From Trifolium pratense (lineage: Eukaryota; Streptophyta; Magnoliopsida; Fabales; Fabaceae), in the NCBI RefSeq assembly GCF_020283565.1, contig NC_060060.1, positions 19,654,001-19,718,000 of the forward strand: 64,000 nt of DNA, given 5' to 3'. The notes under the pieces were generated by a model. It was not told the origin of the DNA and did not search any database. It saw only the letters and a program-made list of their open reading frames with translations. Every line of letters starts with the position of its first letter. Position 1 is the stretch's first letter. This document shows, in pieces, positions 32,301 to 44,782 of this stretch. The position numbers and the translations under genes were made by a program.

Positions 32301-35300
32301 CACTCCTTTCCGGACGCACGAGGGTCATTATGTGTACTTGGTAATGCCGTTTGGCCATACTAATGCACCAGCTACGTTTCAGGCGGTAATTAACACGATT
32401 TTCAAACCTTAAGAAAATTTGTATTGCTTTTCTTCGATGATATACTTGTGTATAGTGCGGACTGGTCAGCTCATTTAGGACAATCCGGAGGCAGTTTTAC
32501 AAGTCCTAAAACAGCACCAGTTTGTAGCTAATCGTCAAAAATGTGTGTTTGGCCAAAGAAGGGTCGAATACTAGGGCCATGTGATCTCCTATGCTGGGGT
32601 GTCTATCGATCCGACTAAGGTGAGTAGTGTGCTGCAATGGCCAACTCCTAGAAATGTGAAGGGTGTTCATGGATTTCTTGGATTGACAGGGTACTATCGG
32701 AAGTTCATTGCAAATTATGACAAAATTGCCAAACCATTTACTGATCTGACTACGAAGGATGGATTTAAGTGGAGTGTAGCAGCAGAAGGGGCTTTTTTTG
32801 AACATTTGAAGAGAGCAATTATGTGATGCGTCTGGGAAAGGAGTGGGAGCAGTGTTGCAAATAAAGCTAAGGAACCTCAGCAGAGAAAAGATCTCTCTTA
32901 CTGCACATATGATTAGTGAAAATTGTGAATACAACCAGAGCTAAGGCTCCTCGGCAGAGAAAAGATCCCTCTTACTGCCTAACCAAAATGGGGAATAGAA
33001 ATTGAGAGTTATCATAACTAACTTCTCATGCACTACTTATTGAATGGAATATCCTAACAAACTTCCACCTCAGCAGTCACACTTTCTTCATGAGACCCTT
33101 CTTGGCCCTTCTCTCATACACACGCCATACCTTGCGCCCAGCTTCATTCTTATTGACCAACACATCACCCTCCTTGAGTAGGCCCAGCCCACTTCCTATC
33201 AATATATCTAAATATGAGAGAAATCTCAAATCAATATATGCAATTGAGAGAAACGCTGCCTTAAGCTTAACAAGTTCACATTACAAAACAAAACAAAAAT
33301 AGTACAAAACTAAATATAATCAGTCAAAGTTGATTTTGGGTGAAAGTAATTCAATCCAGTACGAGAAACTCAATAACTTGCCAGTAAGGAATCTAGAACT
33401 TAAGGTACATACACCTGGATTCAGAACCCGTAATATTCTCTAACATGGTTATCAAAAGCTCTTAAGTGCATGCTTGGTCCCTCTAGTTTGGGCTATGAGT
33501 GATTTTGGTCTTTCATTTGTTTTTTGAGCTATTTAGTTTAGTCCATCAATTTTAAAAATTATGCAAAGTATTGCCGTACTAACAATTTTAAAGAGTTTCA
33601 AACAATTAGAAAGGGATAACAATTGAAAATTTGAGTGGCTCAGATCTCTCAACAAAATATTGAAGGATCAAAGTAGCACATAATCCAAGCTAAGGCGATC
33701 AAAAGTGTAATTAAGCAAGCCTATTAAAAAGCACGAAACATAGAAATCATCTCATGTCTTTCAACTTCTTGTTCAACTCTAGAGATTATCCATACAATGT
33801 GATATGAAACATCCAATGGAAGAGAATATGGTCATTTTTGCAAAAGGTAGAGGATATCTTCTTTTGACTGCTTACATAGATTTGGCAAAAGAGATTCCCC
33901 TTCCCTTAAAATACTTCAAAAAAACGTTGTTTTATTTCTGTCATAGTTTTTCATTCAAAATCAAATTCAATATTTTTAATTAAAATCGGCCGAGTCCAAT
34001 CTCAGACTTAGTAAGATAAACAAACTCTACCTGACCACTTGTAGGCTCATAGAGACGGAGCAAAAGATTCACCAATGTGCTTTTTCCGCTACCACTAAGA
34101 CCAACCTTTGCCAAATGAAAAAACCAGCAGATTAGCTACTTAATCGCAATGCAGGGAAGGAATGAATTGAAGAGTAGAAGCAGTTTCTTACAATGGCAAC
34201 CACCTCACCAGGATTGACAACAAAGTTTACATGTTGCACTACAGATACCTGTTGCAATTGAACGTCAATAATTGATCTTGTATAACAGACAACGATAAAA
34301 AAAGAGTATCAAATATACAAGCTTTCAACACTATATGAGTCAAGTGATAGCTTTATGAGGTTTACCGTTGGCCTTGTAGAATAGTGAAAAGATACATTTA
34401 CAAACTCCAAATGTCCCATTAAACTTTGCAACTTCATTCCTGTAACAAAAATACATCCAACTTCAATATATTTGAAATACAATAATAGTAAAACGTTTTG
34501 TGGTAATTCATTTTGTCTATCTATCATATGAGCTTCTCTTATCTATTCTTTAATTAGTTCTATTATATGATACTACTGGTAGACGAACGGAAATAGAAGC
34601 AATAATTAGAGTTGTATATTATAGAGGCAGAACCAAACACCTACTAATATGAAGCATTAAAAGGATTAAATCAATATGTTGTGTACAATGAAATAGCTGA
34701 ATTGAACATAGCGCTTAAAAATGCTTGCCTCTTGTTATGAATTGGCTGCTAGGTGAGAGATCCATTAAGTTGAACACTTTTTCACTCGCTCCAACTGACT
34801 GCATCAAATTGGATATGTTGTCTCCTACCCACCAGGTTGAATAAATTAACCATTCACTGTATAGTATAAACTTAGTAAGTTTCTCTGCTGTAATTTGACC
34901 CGCAAGAATAGACATTCCTCCAAATAGCACAGCAATAACCTATAACATTAAATGTTTCCATAAAAGCAAAAGTCAAGAACAAAGGTTTAATTCTAGAATT
35001 TTTTAATTCAATATGTAAGATCATAGGTTTAAAAGGAAAAAGTAAATAAACAACAGAAAATGTCATGATTTTCAAAACCGTTAGCCATACCTGAGTTGAA
35101 TGATAAAGAGTATTGAAGCTAAAATTCCAAAATCCATATGCAGCGCTTTGTCGTAAGCTTATGTCAGCTAATTTTTCCAGCCACCATTTGTACCTGATAG
35201 AGATGGACAAGACATATGATTACAGCATAAACAATGGGAACAAATGGATCATAAATGTTATAATTGCAATAGCATCGTTACCTTCCATGTTCTTCTTCTT

Positions 35301-38253
35301 CGGTTCCATAAACTCGAACAGTTCTAATAAGAGAGTATGTCTCTTGAGCTACCTATGATTTAATATTGAGAAAATTGTTATCATGGTGTCAATTGGGAAA
35401 AAAATAAAATGAATTACTATAGTATAAGGCATCTTATTCTACATTATTAGCAGAAGCAGTGACTTCTTGGATCAACCTTGCTGCCTTCTTCTGGTACCTA
35501 TGCAGAAATATATAATCAAATTAACGCCGGAGACAAGGAAAGAGATAGAAGCCAGGAAAGGAACTAAAAAACACCAACTTTTCAGTTTTAGTATGCAATA
35601 TATGAAAATTTCGAAAACACGTTGTATTGGACAAAGCTTCGTACTAGTCAACTGTAAGCTACTAGATTTGTCAAAAAAAAACTGTAAGCTACTAGAAATG
35701 CAATATCAAGTTGTAAAATGAAAAATTTGAAGAAAATCAACCAAGAATTACCATCCATAGGGTAGCATGACAGCTGCTAATATAGAGCATATCACCAACG
35801 TAGATAAACCAAGTGGCCAAGACAAAATCAACAAGTAGATTAATGAACCTCCCCCCTAAGAAGACGGAAAAAAAAAATCACTCCAATTAAAGCCTCCATT
35901 GTGTGGGATAACTTCTATTAGCATAATTACATCTTTTGTAAATAAATCAACCTGAAGGAAATTGCGCAGTATTAAATTAAGATCATTTCCGATAACCCTT
36001 GAAACTTGCTGACAATCTGCCCCAAGTCTACTTGTCAAATCACCTACTGTTTCATTGTCAAAAAATGATATATCCTACAATAAGGGCACTACCAAATGAG
36101 TTAAACCATGCACCAAAAGAAGAAGAAAAAACAAAAAATGCAGCAAGAGAGATCAGTTATTAAGTGAAGCAGAACCTGAAGAAGAAGGGAAGAGTATAAT
36201 GTTTCTCTCATTCTCTTAACCTGCACATATAAATTATTTAAGTCAAATTCAATGGCCCATTGGGCACAGGGGAGGGGACTGTAGAGTGGTCATTGCTCAA
36301 GTACGATATTATTAGTTTTATAGCTATAGTTCTTAATTCCTTATGGTAATCGAGTCTATTTGATATGATTGTGAACCATCTGAATTATCATCCAAAATTA
36401 TCAACAGAGACACTCACCAGGATCATGTTTGCAATGCCAAAAAAGCAACCTCGTATCCCACTGAAGCACAGAAAACACTTGTCAGGTAACCTCATATCTC
36501 AATGTGCAGAATAAAAAAGGTTTAAAACTAAAAAGAACTAAGCAAGCCAGCATCAGTATATGATTAGGCTTAACCAAATAAATACTACTAGAGACCCTAA
36601 AACATTATTTGCAACAGGAAAAACACACAAATCAAGTGTTTGGACGGATTTAGATTTCTTGTAATTCACAAATCCTGAATTTTCCGCAGTCACACATCTT
36701 GTACCATCCCATCAAGATTAGATGGCTAATGTTTCAACTGCGTATTTTGAATCCAATTCACTGAGTTGAAATATGAGTCATCCAATCCCAAGTTGCATGA
36801 CAATTGCAATTTGCAAATTATTTCCCAAGTGCAGGGAACCCAGATTACTATTGTACATGTTGTGACATCCCCATTTTAGTTTCACTAAAATGTATCACTT
36901 TTTTCCTTTGTCTCGTCTATTCTACATTTAAGACATACTACTTTGTTTGGATAGACAGCTTAATGAAGCTATATTCTGATACAGAAATGTTATCAGAACA
37001 ACTTTCTTTAACAAAAATACAACTTCATACTATCACTATTCATTTATACATCAATTTTCATTTTTTTTTTATTTTTTTTATATAACATGACCACTAACCA
37101 TATAAGTGCTTATGTAAAAGTTATTTCTATGAATGACAAAAGATAAAATAAATTCTAAATGTTTTCATATAAGTTATAAGTTGTTTTCATAAACTATCTT
37201 AGATAGCTTGTGGAAATAAGCTTAAAATTAAAACAGCTTGTGAACATGTCATAAGCAATTTCCGTAAGCTTTCACAAACAGTCTCACAAACGCATATGTC
37301 AGTAGATAAGCTCAATTAAGTCAACCCAAACATGTGACAAATGGACATGGATCCTCTCCTTTTCTTTTCTCTTCTTCCCTCTCCTCTCCTAACCCTCTAT
37401 CTCTCTCTTAATCTCAGTCTCTCTCATGATCTACTTAAGGTAAAGCATATGCCATATGAAGAAGGCCTAAATCAAACAATAATTGACTAATTGAGAAAAA
37501 TGAGATGATATGATATGAGTGTAAAGAAGTTAGAAGGGAGATTTGACCATACAAGATTTTGACCTGCAAATTCCAGAAGTAACACACAATAGAATCAACA
37601 AACGCACATTCCCATGAAAAACTGCAATATCCCCACCCTGTGCTGAGAATATACAAGCTGTCAAATAATGTGGTATAGAAATCTCCGAAACCTGAACAAA
37701 CAAAACAAACAAAAGTTGAGAAATTTAATCTCATAATCAAAAAACACAAAATGGGCACCAAACAAATCCTAAAGAAAATCATCCAAGAAAAAAGGGTTAT
37801 ATTATAACGTACTGCTGCAATAATAAGAGCAGAGAAAGCAGCGAAAATAACCCATCTATCTTTTGCAACAAGATTCCACATTTTCCCCAAAGCATACCAA
37901 ACAGTAACGGGTTGACCATATAACTGAACATCATCGTCATCGGAGAAGTTCCACCAGGTTCCACCGGGGAAAATTGAAGGAATGAAAGAAACCAATTTTC
38001 GTATTTTGTTAAGAAACTCATTGGAAGCTTCTGAATTGTTATGAACGGATACTTCATTGATAGATGCTGATTTTATAGGATGGGAAAAGAGAATGCGGTT
38101 GGAAGAGGTGAGAGCGATTCGGCTTGGGGTGAAATGGAAGCGGTGGTGGTTGGAAGAGGTTGTGAATAGAGGTTTGATGTGGTGGTTATGGCGGTTGTGA
38201 AGGGTTGGAGGTGGAAGTAAGTAATGGTGTGTGCCTGCGAGTAGAGAAAGCAT
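29309..38253 (-). CDS. ABCB26: Plastid ABC half-transporter, ABCB26/TAP1 type (18 exons)
   Basis: Exons: 38253-37813, 37691-37564, 36460-36418, 36220-36176, 36074-35952, 35855-35752, 35497-35443, 35352-35282, 35193-35091, 34939-34729, 34439-34366, 34248-34192, 34105-34031, 30659-30585, 30505-30224, 30029-29965, 29886-29826, 29389-29309. They sum to 2094 nt, 697 residues, in frame with no stop, matching the roughly 700-residue Arabidopsis family member. A Ser/His-rich N-terminus of about 60 residues looks like a plastid transit peptide. A membrane domain (about 110-430) is followed by one nucleotide-binding domain: Walker [10 protein letters not shown] (about 487), signature LSGGQKQR (590), Walker [13 protein letters not shown] (610) and H-loop IVIAHR (650). 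As a half-transporter it must dimerise; the substrate is unknown. The last splice junction (IVE|DGSH) is the least certain. One intron holds Gypsy remains and one starts with GC. Confidence 0.93.
30780..32318 (-). mobile_element. Ty3/Gypsy fragment (RNase H, integrase, chromodomain, LTR start) in an ABCB26 intron
   Basis: On the minus strand, 32318-31480 reads [30 protein letters not shown] (RNase H) and then the zinc-binding H2C2 integrase head ([23 protein letters not shown]). A gap removes most of the integrase core. 31397-31053 gives the C-terminal chromodomain ([18 protein letters not shown]). The polypurine-like GGTGGAAGTT and an LTR start TGTTAGGATATTCC follow near 30950. This is a chromovirus-type Gypsy, and it lies within intron 13 (30660-34030) of the transporter. 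Confidence 0.85.
32319..32838 (+). mobile_element. Gypsy reverse-transcriptase part, inverted relative to the rest
   Basis: The plus strand encodes [20 protein letters not shown], then [12 protein letters not shown] in a shifted frame, [33 protein letters not shown] and [10 protein letters not shown]. This is the Gypsy RT with its conserved DD. It faces opposite to the adjoining RNase H/integrase. Both edges carry the same short coding sequence on opposite strands (GGAAAGGAGTGGGAGCAGT at about 32840 and its complement at about 32297), which marks the inversion edges. Confidence 0.8.
32860..33175 (-). mobile_element. Second Gypsy 3' end (LTR part and coding tail)
   Basis: 32936-33172 repeats 30828-31060 in the same orientation with few changes (CAGCAGAGAAAAGATCTCTC, CTTACTGCCTAACCAAAATG), including the protein tail after the chromodomain. 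So two element 3' ends, not two LTRs of one element, flank the rearranged block. Confidence 0.7.
34440..34728 (-). other. GC-AG intron in ABCB26
   Basis: The donor reads ACAAGAG|GCAAGCATT and the acceptor TTACAG|GAATGAAG. Joining them keeps frame ([14 protein letters not shown]). There is no nearby GT that would work. AG|GCAAG is the known consensus of the minor GC-AG class spliced by the U2 machinery. Confidence 0.85.
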
Positions 38254-38675
38254 GGTGGTGAATTGGTGAAGAAGAAGAAGATGGGTTTTTGTTTGAGATA
38301 ATGAAAAGCTAGGAGGTTGAAAAACAGAGTATTTGGTCCATGTGAATCATGAGCGGCAATGGAATGGTTGAGGTTGAGTTTTCAATTTCCAATGTTGGAT
38401 TTTGATTGGCTTGTTCTTTCTCCTACCACACAATCATATGTGCATGTACTGCCATGAGTTGAGTTTGGTTTGATTTGATTGAATTTTAGTAGGAAAAAAT
38501 AAAATCAATGTTTTTGTTTATTTTTTAACTTTTTATTTTATGAATATTCTCTTTTGATGAAATTTTCAAGTCCTCTCTTTATTCAAAGAAATATCTCAAT
38601 TCAAAATTGATCCAAAATTCGAACTTTGTAAAACAAAAGTGTCAAAAGATGTTTCGATAAAATAAAAATGGGTCT
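38254..38675. promoter_or_regulatory. Probable promoter region of ABCB26
   Basis: Non-coding DNA directly upstream of the transporter start on the minus strand, and the only candidate place for its promoter and 5' UTR. No clear TATA box or named element is claimed. Confidence 0.4.
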
Positions 38676-38847
38676 TGCTAAACAGTGTCACCGGGGCACT
38701 CTTTAAGCATTCTATTTAAAGAAATAATTTACTCAAAAAATGAAATATTTCAATTTTCGAGGCGTTGACTTCACACATTTCCATAAAATTTTAACAAAAA
38801 CTTACTATTTAAGATGCTTAAAGAGTGCTCGGGGGCACTGTTTAGCA
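38676..38847. mobile_element. 172-bp MITE
   Basis: Inverted ends TGCTAAACAGTG / CACTGTTTAGCA extend inward (GGGGCACTCTTTAAGCAT against ATGCTTAAAGAGTGCTC). The interior is AT-rich. A target duplication is not clear, so the superfamily is open. Confidence 0.75.
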
Positions 38848-40640
38848 TTTTCCAATAAAAATTGTTCATTTTAGGTGTTGTGTGTTTTTGATGAAAAATA
38901 AAATCTCGATCTCTGGAAGCGTTTCCTTTCCCCGCCGCATCTCTATTCCTTCGTCGCGTCTTTCCTTTAATGGTTGGGACTTGGGACAAGCATTCCCTTA
39001 TCTAAACTTGGCGGACATTCTTTTCGACCTTATTCAAGTGGTGGTGGTGGTGGTGGTGGTGGTGGTGGAGGGTTCGGTTGGTTTGAACATATGATACACT
39101 AGGATCAAACATGATATATATTAAAGGGTATGTATAGACCTGACACAGAGGCTCGGTCATTAATGATAAGGAGACGGTTACGAGATTCTCATCAATGACA
39201 AAAGAGAATCGTTGTCATTAAGGCCAATTACAAGGAGACAAAGTTACATGCGAGTTGTTCTATTTGTTGGAGTCTGATCGGGGTAGATGAGTCTTTAAGA
39301 TGGGCTAATATAGTCCTTGATATTAGGTCGGGCATGATTTGCGAGCATGAGCTTTGAGCCGATCCACAACACGTTTAAACAATTAACCATTGTAACTCGT
39401 GAGTAGAGCGGGAAAATCAAGTGTTATGATTATGATAATCTCATGATTTGTTATGATGTGCCTATAATATATATCTTTGATTTATTAATTAACAGTTGAT
39501 ATTATTCACTATTTACGCTTTAAAGTGAATCACTCGCTTTAGAGGAGTCTAATTCATCATTTAATAGTAATTTTATGGACCAAATTGACCAACAAATAAT
39601 ACATTTGATGACTACCTAAAAATAAATTCAAGGATCAAAATGACTAATAAAACAAGACTTTTGTAGATCTATTTACAATTTTGATACATTTAAAGACTAC
39701 TATAGTAGCGATTAGCGAATTACATATTTAACAACCAAAAAGTTGGTTAAGCTAAAGATTTCTTGGACATGCGTCTATTATTTAATCATTTAATTTTATG
39801 TTATTTTTTATATTTAAATATTTAAAAATAAATTTAAATGTTGAACTATTTCTTTTTGTCAGATAGCATAATTATTAGATTTACGCACTTCAGTAGTGGG
39901 GAAGTGGAAAATGTAAAGCTTAAACTCTGATCTCTCTATAATAACATCTATAAATTAATTTTCTATATAGTATACTTTGTACCAAGAAAATAAACAGGTT
40001 TACCAAACAACTCTCCTTTATATTTTTGCTCGTTCCTTTTCTTCAAAATGGGTGGTTCCTATTGGATTTCATGATACACAAGTACGTATATTGCAATTGT
40101 AGGCATTAATCAGTGTAGAATGAGGGGGGTGGTTGAAGTCCTTTAACCAAAAAACGAAAGATCAAGTATTTGTAAAATAAATATTTGCAAATGGATCCCT
40201 AAATTAGGGTAACCTTGTTTCCCTTCACTAGAAGTCTAGAACTCCTTTTCCACCACCACCACCGGCACAACTCATTCAAAACACCATGAGATTAGTGCTT
40301 TTACAGTTGATTTGAACTGATTGGTCAAATCAGTTCAATTTGAAAACCAACGAGAGAACTTGTTCAAACAATTTAATAGATTAGTTATGCTCTGAAACAA
40401 ACATGGACCGTTGTGACTTAATCGAGTCTGATAAAAATGTGACCAATGGTCACTCTCAAATTATTATTTTCTATTTTGCATTCATATAATAAAAATGCAT
40501 AAATTTAATATTTTTATAAAAAATATTTTAGAATGATTTCATTCGATGGATTAGATAAAATGAAGGGCAAAAAGGAGTGGGTGAGGGGTATGAAAAATAA
40601 AGAACTCTAAATTAACCCAGGCCATAGAATCAGACACGAA
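38848..40640. other. Intergenic between ABCB26 and RPL27A
   Basis: No gene or recognisable element other than the (GTG)n tract. The right end merges into the RPL27A promoter. Confidence 0.4.
39038..39069. repeat. (GTG)n microsatellite
   Basis: About ten GTG units. Confidence 0.95.
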
Positions 40641-40643
40641 AAA

Positions 40644-40703
40644 AGCCCAAGCCCAATCTATTCATAACCTAAATCCCATTTCAAATCACATATGAAACCC
40701 TAA
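40644..40703 (+). promoter_or_regulatory. RPL27A copy 1 promoter: GCCCA boxes and telo box
   Basis: AGCCCAAGCCCAA (40644-40656) gives two GCCCA (site II-like) cores, and AAACCCTAA (40695-40703) is a telo box 56 nt before the ATG. This pair is the established signature of plant ribosomal protein promoters. Copy 2 has the same elements. Confidence 0.8.
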
Positions 40704-40758
40704 TCCCATTTCGTGTTTCTACGGCGAAACCAGAGAAGGAGAGAGAGCAACAACCACA

Positions 40759-40772
40759 ATGACGACCAGATT

Positions 40773-40805
<33 letters not shown>

Positions 40806-41205
40806 TGCCGGACACGGTCGTATCGGAAAACACAGAAAGCATCCCGGAGGTCGTGGTAACGCCGGAGGTATGCATCACCACCGTATTCTCTTCGACAAGT
40901 ACCATCCAGGTTACTTCGGTAAAGTTGGTATGCGTTACTTCCACAAGCTTCGTAACAAATTCTATTCCCCAATTGTCAACATCGACAAGCTTTGGTCACT
41001 TGTTCCTGAAGATGTTAAGGAAAAAGCTGCCAAATCTAAGAACACTGCACCTGTTCTTGATGTTACTCAACATGGTTTCTTTAAGGTTCTTGGTAAGGGT
41101 GTTTTGCCGACTAATCAGCCTCTTGTTGTTAAAGCTAAGTTGATTTCTAAGATTGCTGAGAAGAAGATTAAGGAAGCTGGTGGTGCTGTTATTCTTACTG
41201 CTTAG
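40759..41205 (+). CDS. RPL27A: 60S ribosomal protein L27a (uL15), copy 1
   Basis: 148 codons without intron, the normal length of plant L27a. The basic glycine/histidine-rich N-terminus ([36 protein letters not shown]) and the C-terminal [17 protein letters not shown] are diagnostic of the uL15 family, a large-subunit protein near the tRNA exit side. It differs from copy 2 (59043-59489) only at residue 95 (Asn here, Ser there). Most nucleotide differences are synonymous, so both copies look selected and functional. The ATG follows a purine-rich leader (GAGAAGGAGAGAGAG). Confidence 0.97.
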
Positions 41206-43622
41206 GTTTTTTTCAATTTTCAATTTTATGTCGTTTGTTTTTTCCTAGATTTGTATTTGAGATTATGTTGGTTTTGTTTTGGTTTAAATTTGGGAAACCA
41301 CAATTTTCAGGATAATGATATTATATGCTTTTGGGACATAGTTGGTTGTTTATGATTCTGAGTTTGAGTCATTAGTTTCATCCATTATGCAATGTGTGTT
41401 ACAAGTGTTGTGAAAATTATGTCTTCTTAGGATATATAGTAATTGTGCAATGTTTGAATTTGTGGTTTAGGGTGAAATGAAATAAAATAGGCATGATTAA
41501 AAAAAAAAGTAAAATTTAATCACCAGATACTTCGACGATATGCATCGGTGTCTGATATTGTATCTGATGCATGCAGCTTCCTAGTATATTTGATGCTTGT
41601 GTTTTTAGTAGTCTTGTTCCTTGATTGGAATTTCAGAGTTGTACTGTTTGATATTACCCATTGCCTCTTAACAGAATTTAATTGTGAGTGTGGTGGTTCA
41701 TGAGCAAATGGTAGAGTTAGCTAACTTTCATTTCAACTCCTTTTACCATATTCTATATCATAACCATTAACTCTCTATGTCTAGAGACTTCCACGAGCTA
41801 ACAGATAGCTATGGTTCTATGCAACAATATTTAAATAGAATGACAACACAAGAGGTTGAATTTCAAGGTGATTTTTTTTTATTGAATTAACTGGGAAAAT
41901 TTGTGTTGTTAATTGTTCCTTCCAGGGATCAATATACTACTACACTTATTACAATGCCCCTATCGAACAACCGCCAAGGTGATTGGTTTTTTTTTTTATT
42001 AAACCAGTTTGTTTCAAAGCCAACTAATGGTGGCTCTGTTACCTTGCACGCTAACTATACTCTCTGCTCCCTTCGCAAAGTTACTGAAAATTAGAAAATT
42101 TAATTATGCTGGTTTTGTTTTGGTTTAAATTTGGGAAACTACATATTTCAGATTATAATGATACTATATGTTTTTGGTACCTACTTGTTGGTTGTTTATG
42201 ATTCTAATTTTGAGTCATTATTTTTATCAATTATGCAATGTGTGTTACAAGTGTTGTGAAAATTATGTCTTTTTAGTATATAATTATGCAATGTTTGAAT
42301 TTGCAGTGCATGGTGAAATGAAATGAAAGACTATTGGGATTTTCAAAATTGATGTTATCTCATTTTATTTCACACTATTTCATACTATATCATCGATTTG
42401 GACAAACTCTGTGTAATGTGGCGTCTATTTTTTATGTGTGATTACACAATTGGTAGAGCTGGCCTAGGAAAATAATATTGAGGTGTTTATTTATTTTGAT
42501 GCTGGTGTTTTTAGCAGCCTTGTTTCTTGATTGGATTTTCGGTGTTGTACTGTTTTATATTATCCATTGCCAATTGTGAGTGGTGATTCAATCGTCTATT
42601 TTGTTTGTTGGAGGTATGAGCCCCTTAGGGTTGTGTTTACTTACATTGAATATTATAATTATCAGGTTTCCTCTCCTTTAGATTTGTGCATTTCTCTTGT
42701 TCTTGTTGCATTTCAACACACCTTAAGAGTAATTAATGTCATGTTTGATTGTGGTCTGTGATTTCTCTTGTTCTTGTCTGCACATTGTGAATTATCTAAG
42801 GTGTCAATGTTTGGTGATACTAGTTCTAAGTCATCTATCTCCTTTGCCTGAGTGCTGCAATGATGAGATGAGTTGCTCATTGCTAGGTAGTTTGTTTCAA
42901 TTCCATTGTAAAAAATGTTTGTTTATCTTTGACTGGGTGTTGTACTCCATTTGCTCCGATAGGCTCCATGTGGACCTTTCACTGGTCAATGATCTTACCT
43001 TTTTGAGGTGGAGCACGATGAAGTCTAATCTTTGAACTCATCAAACTTAGCGTTTACGATCAAATGGTTGAGTTAGCTAACTTTCATTTCAACCCCTTGT
43101 CCCAAATTCTATATCATGACTATTAACTTTCTATGTCTTGAGTCTTCCACGAGCTAACGGATGACTAACTAACACCAATGCAAAATATATTTAAATAGAA
43201 TCACAACATAAGTGGTTGAATATCAAGGTGATTCTTTTTTCCATTGAATAAGCTGGAAAAATGTGTTATTAGTTGATTCTAGTAATCAATATTTACTAAA
43301 TGTCCTTGTTGTTCTTGTTACATCAAGAGTTTTATTAGATAATAAAAAGGATTGTTGATGTTGTGCTCAAATAGTCAATAAAGCTTAGGAAACAAAAATG
43401 AATGAGTTGTTTGTCTGTTTACTTTGTTTTGAGAATATTTATGCTAAACAAAATAACGCATATCACAATTTGAAGGCTCAGTTTCATATCAAATTCCATA
43501 CAAAAAGGTCACTTAAAAGAACCAAGTGTGATTTTTCTCAAATCAAACATCACACTATTTTCTGCTACTCATGTAGTTTCATGTCTCTCTATCAATGCAT
43601 AACTTTGACGATTAATATTTTT
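41206..43622. other. RPL27A copy 1 3' flank with internal duplication
   Basis: No further gene. 41258-41700 and 42108-42570 are diverged direct repeats (GGTTTTGTTTTGGTTTAAAT, CAATGTGTGTTACAAGTG, AGCAGCCTTG...TTGATTGGA). The same duplicated layout follows copy 2, so it existed before the segmental duplication. Both flanks also share later phrases (GAGCTAACAGATGGCTATGG-like text near 41800, 43150 and 61015). Confidence 0.7.
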
Positions 43623-43881
43623 AATCCGTCCCAAAATGAGTGATTCAGTTGACTGTTTCACGCATACCAATGCATAACTTTGACGATTAATACTTTTAAT
43701 TGTATTATAGTAAAAATTATAAAAATTTAATATTTTGAAAATACTTATCGAGACGAATCCAACAACATCTTATATGCTAATATTTATTGTTATTTATTAG
43801 GAGAAAAATATGGTCAAAACTATATGTGTGAATAGTGCACTATAGTCAACTGGGTCACTCAATTTGGGATGGAGGGAGTAT
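43623..43881. mobile_element. Stowaway-like MITE
   Basis: The right end reads TTTGGGATGGAGGGAGTA, the Stowaway terminus (CTCCCTCCRTCCC inverted) followed by TA. The left end has TCCGTCCCAAAATGAGTGA in matching inverted position, and both continue CAGTTGACT. It abuts the C-terminal codons of the MATE relic and appears to have replaced its original stop. Confidence 0.75.
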
Positions 43882-44425
43882 GTTGGGTTCAGTCACTTCT
43901 TGACCCCCACCCCAATTTCTTATCCTATCTTCAGCAAGAGAGGCCTGCAATTATGCAAGTATAAGCACAACTAATATATAGTATATGCATGCTTGAAAAA
44001 CACATTTTCTTGAATTTGTGAATGAAAATGAGTATACCAAGAATATCTTACCTCTTTATTCCAGTTAGTTTTGTAAACCATAAACCATTAGCAAGAGAAC
44101 ACATGTCTGCAATATAGTCCCTGACATCATTCCACACCAAATTTCCTGAAATATAACAAAGACTATTGCTTATGACCAAGTGTTTTTGAATTATGACGTG
44201 GTTAGCACATTTTAATCATTATAGCAATTTTTCAAGAGGTATTATATGATCTTTTCAAAATAATAAAAGGAGATATTATAAGATGTGGTAAATGTTGACA
44301 TTCAGTTACTTGTTTATGAGGATCAAAATATTTTTTTCAAGAGTCTTTTTTATTTTATTGTAAATATGATTAAAAATTACTCATCAACTTGGTTATCAAA
44401 GGGGAGACTGGAGAGCAAAGCAGTA
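43880..44425 (-). pseudogene. MATE transporter relic 1 (last two exons)
   Basis: About 44146-44052 and 43948-43880 match the last two exons of the complete MATE copy at 61.5-63 kb (GMMSGTILQTCVLL, NWNKE, ASLAEDRIRNWGGGQ). The native stop is gone, with frame running on into the Stowaway end. After about 280 bp of intron, homology ends at 44425, where Copia sequence begins. It cannot encode a transporter. Confidence 0.88.
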
Positions 44426-44782
44426 AACTCAAGGAGGGAGTTTCCTGCTAGTATGATATCATCAACGTAGACAAGCAAAGCCGTAAAATCAGAACCATTG
44501 CTGAGATTAAAAAGAGAGTGATCAGAAGGTGCTTGTCTATAACCTTCCTTGATGAGCAAACTAGTAAGCCGTTCGTACCACTTTCTACTGGCCTGCTTCA
44601 AACCATAAAGAGATTTAAGCAACTTGCATACTTGATTGGCCTTGGGAGCATTAACACCTTGTGGAGCTTCCATGTACACATCTTCTTGTAGCTCCCCATG
44701 TAAAAAGGCATTATTTACATTCATTTGATGTAAATGCCAAGATTTTATGGAGACCAATGCAATGAGCATCCTGACAGTGGTT

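Noticed and set aside
30780..33175. A single complete Gypsy element with two LTRs
   Set aside because: Both flanking repeats include the coding tail after the chromodomain and lie in the same orientation as 3' ends. RT is inverted and gag/protease are missing.
38882..39094. 70-codon frame with a poly-Val run
   Set aside because: Composition comes from the (GTG)n microsatellite; no homology recognised and no partner exon.
40805..41143. Alternative +1 frames inside RPL27A (also at 59089-59427)
   Set aside because: Shadow frames of a highly conserved gene; repeated in both copies only because the DNA is duplicated.
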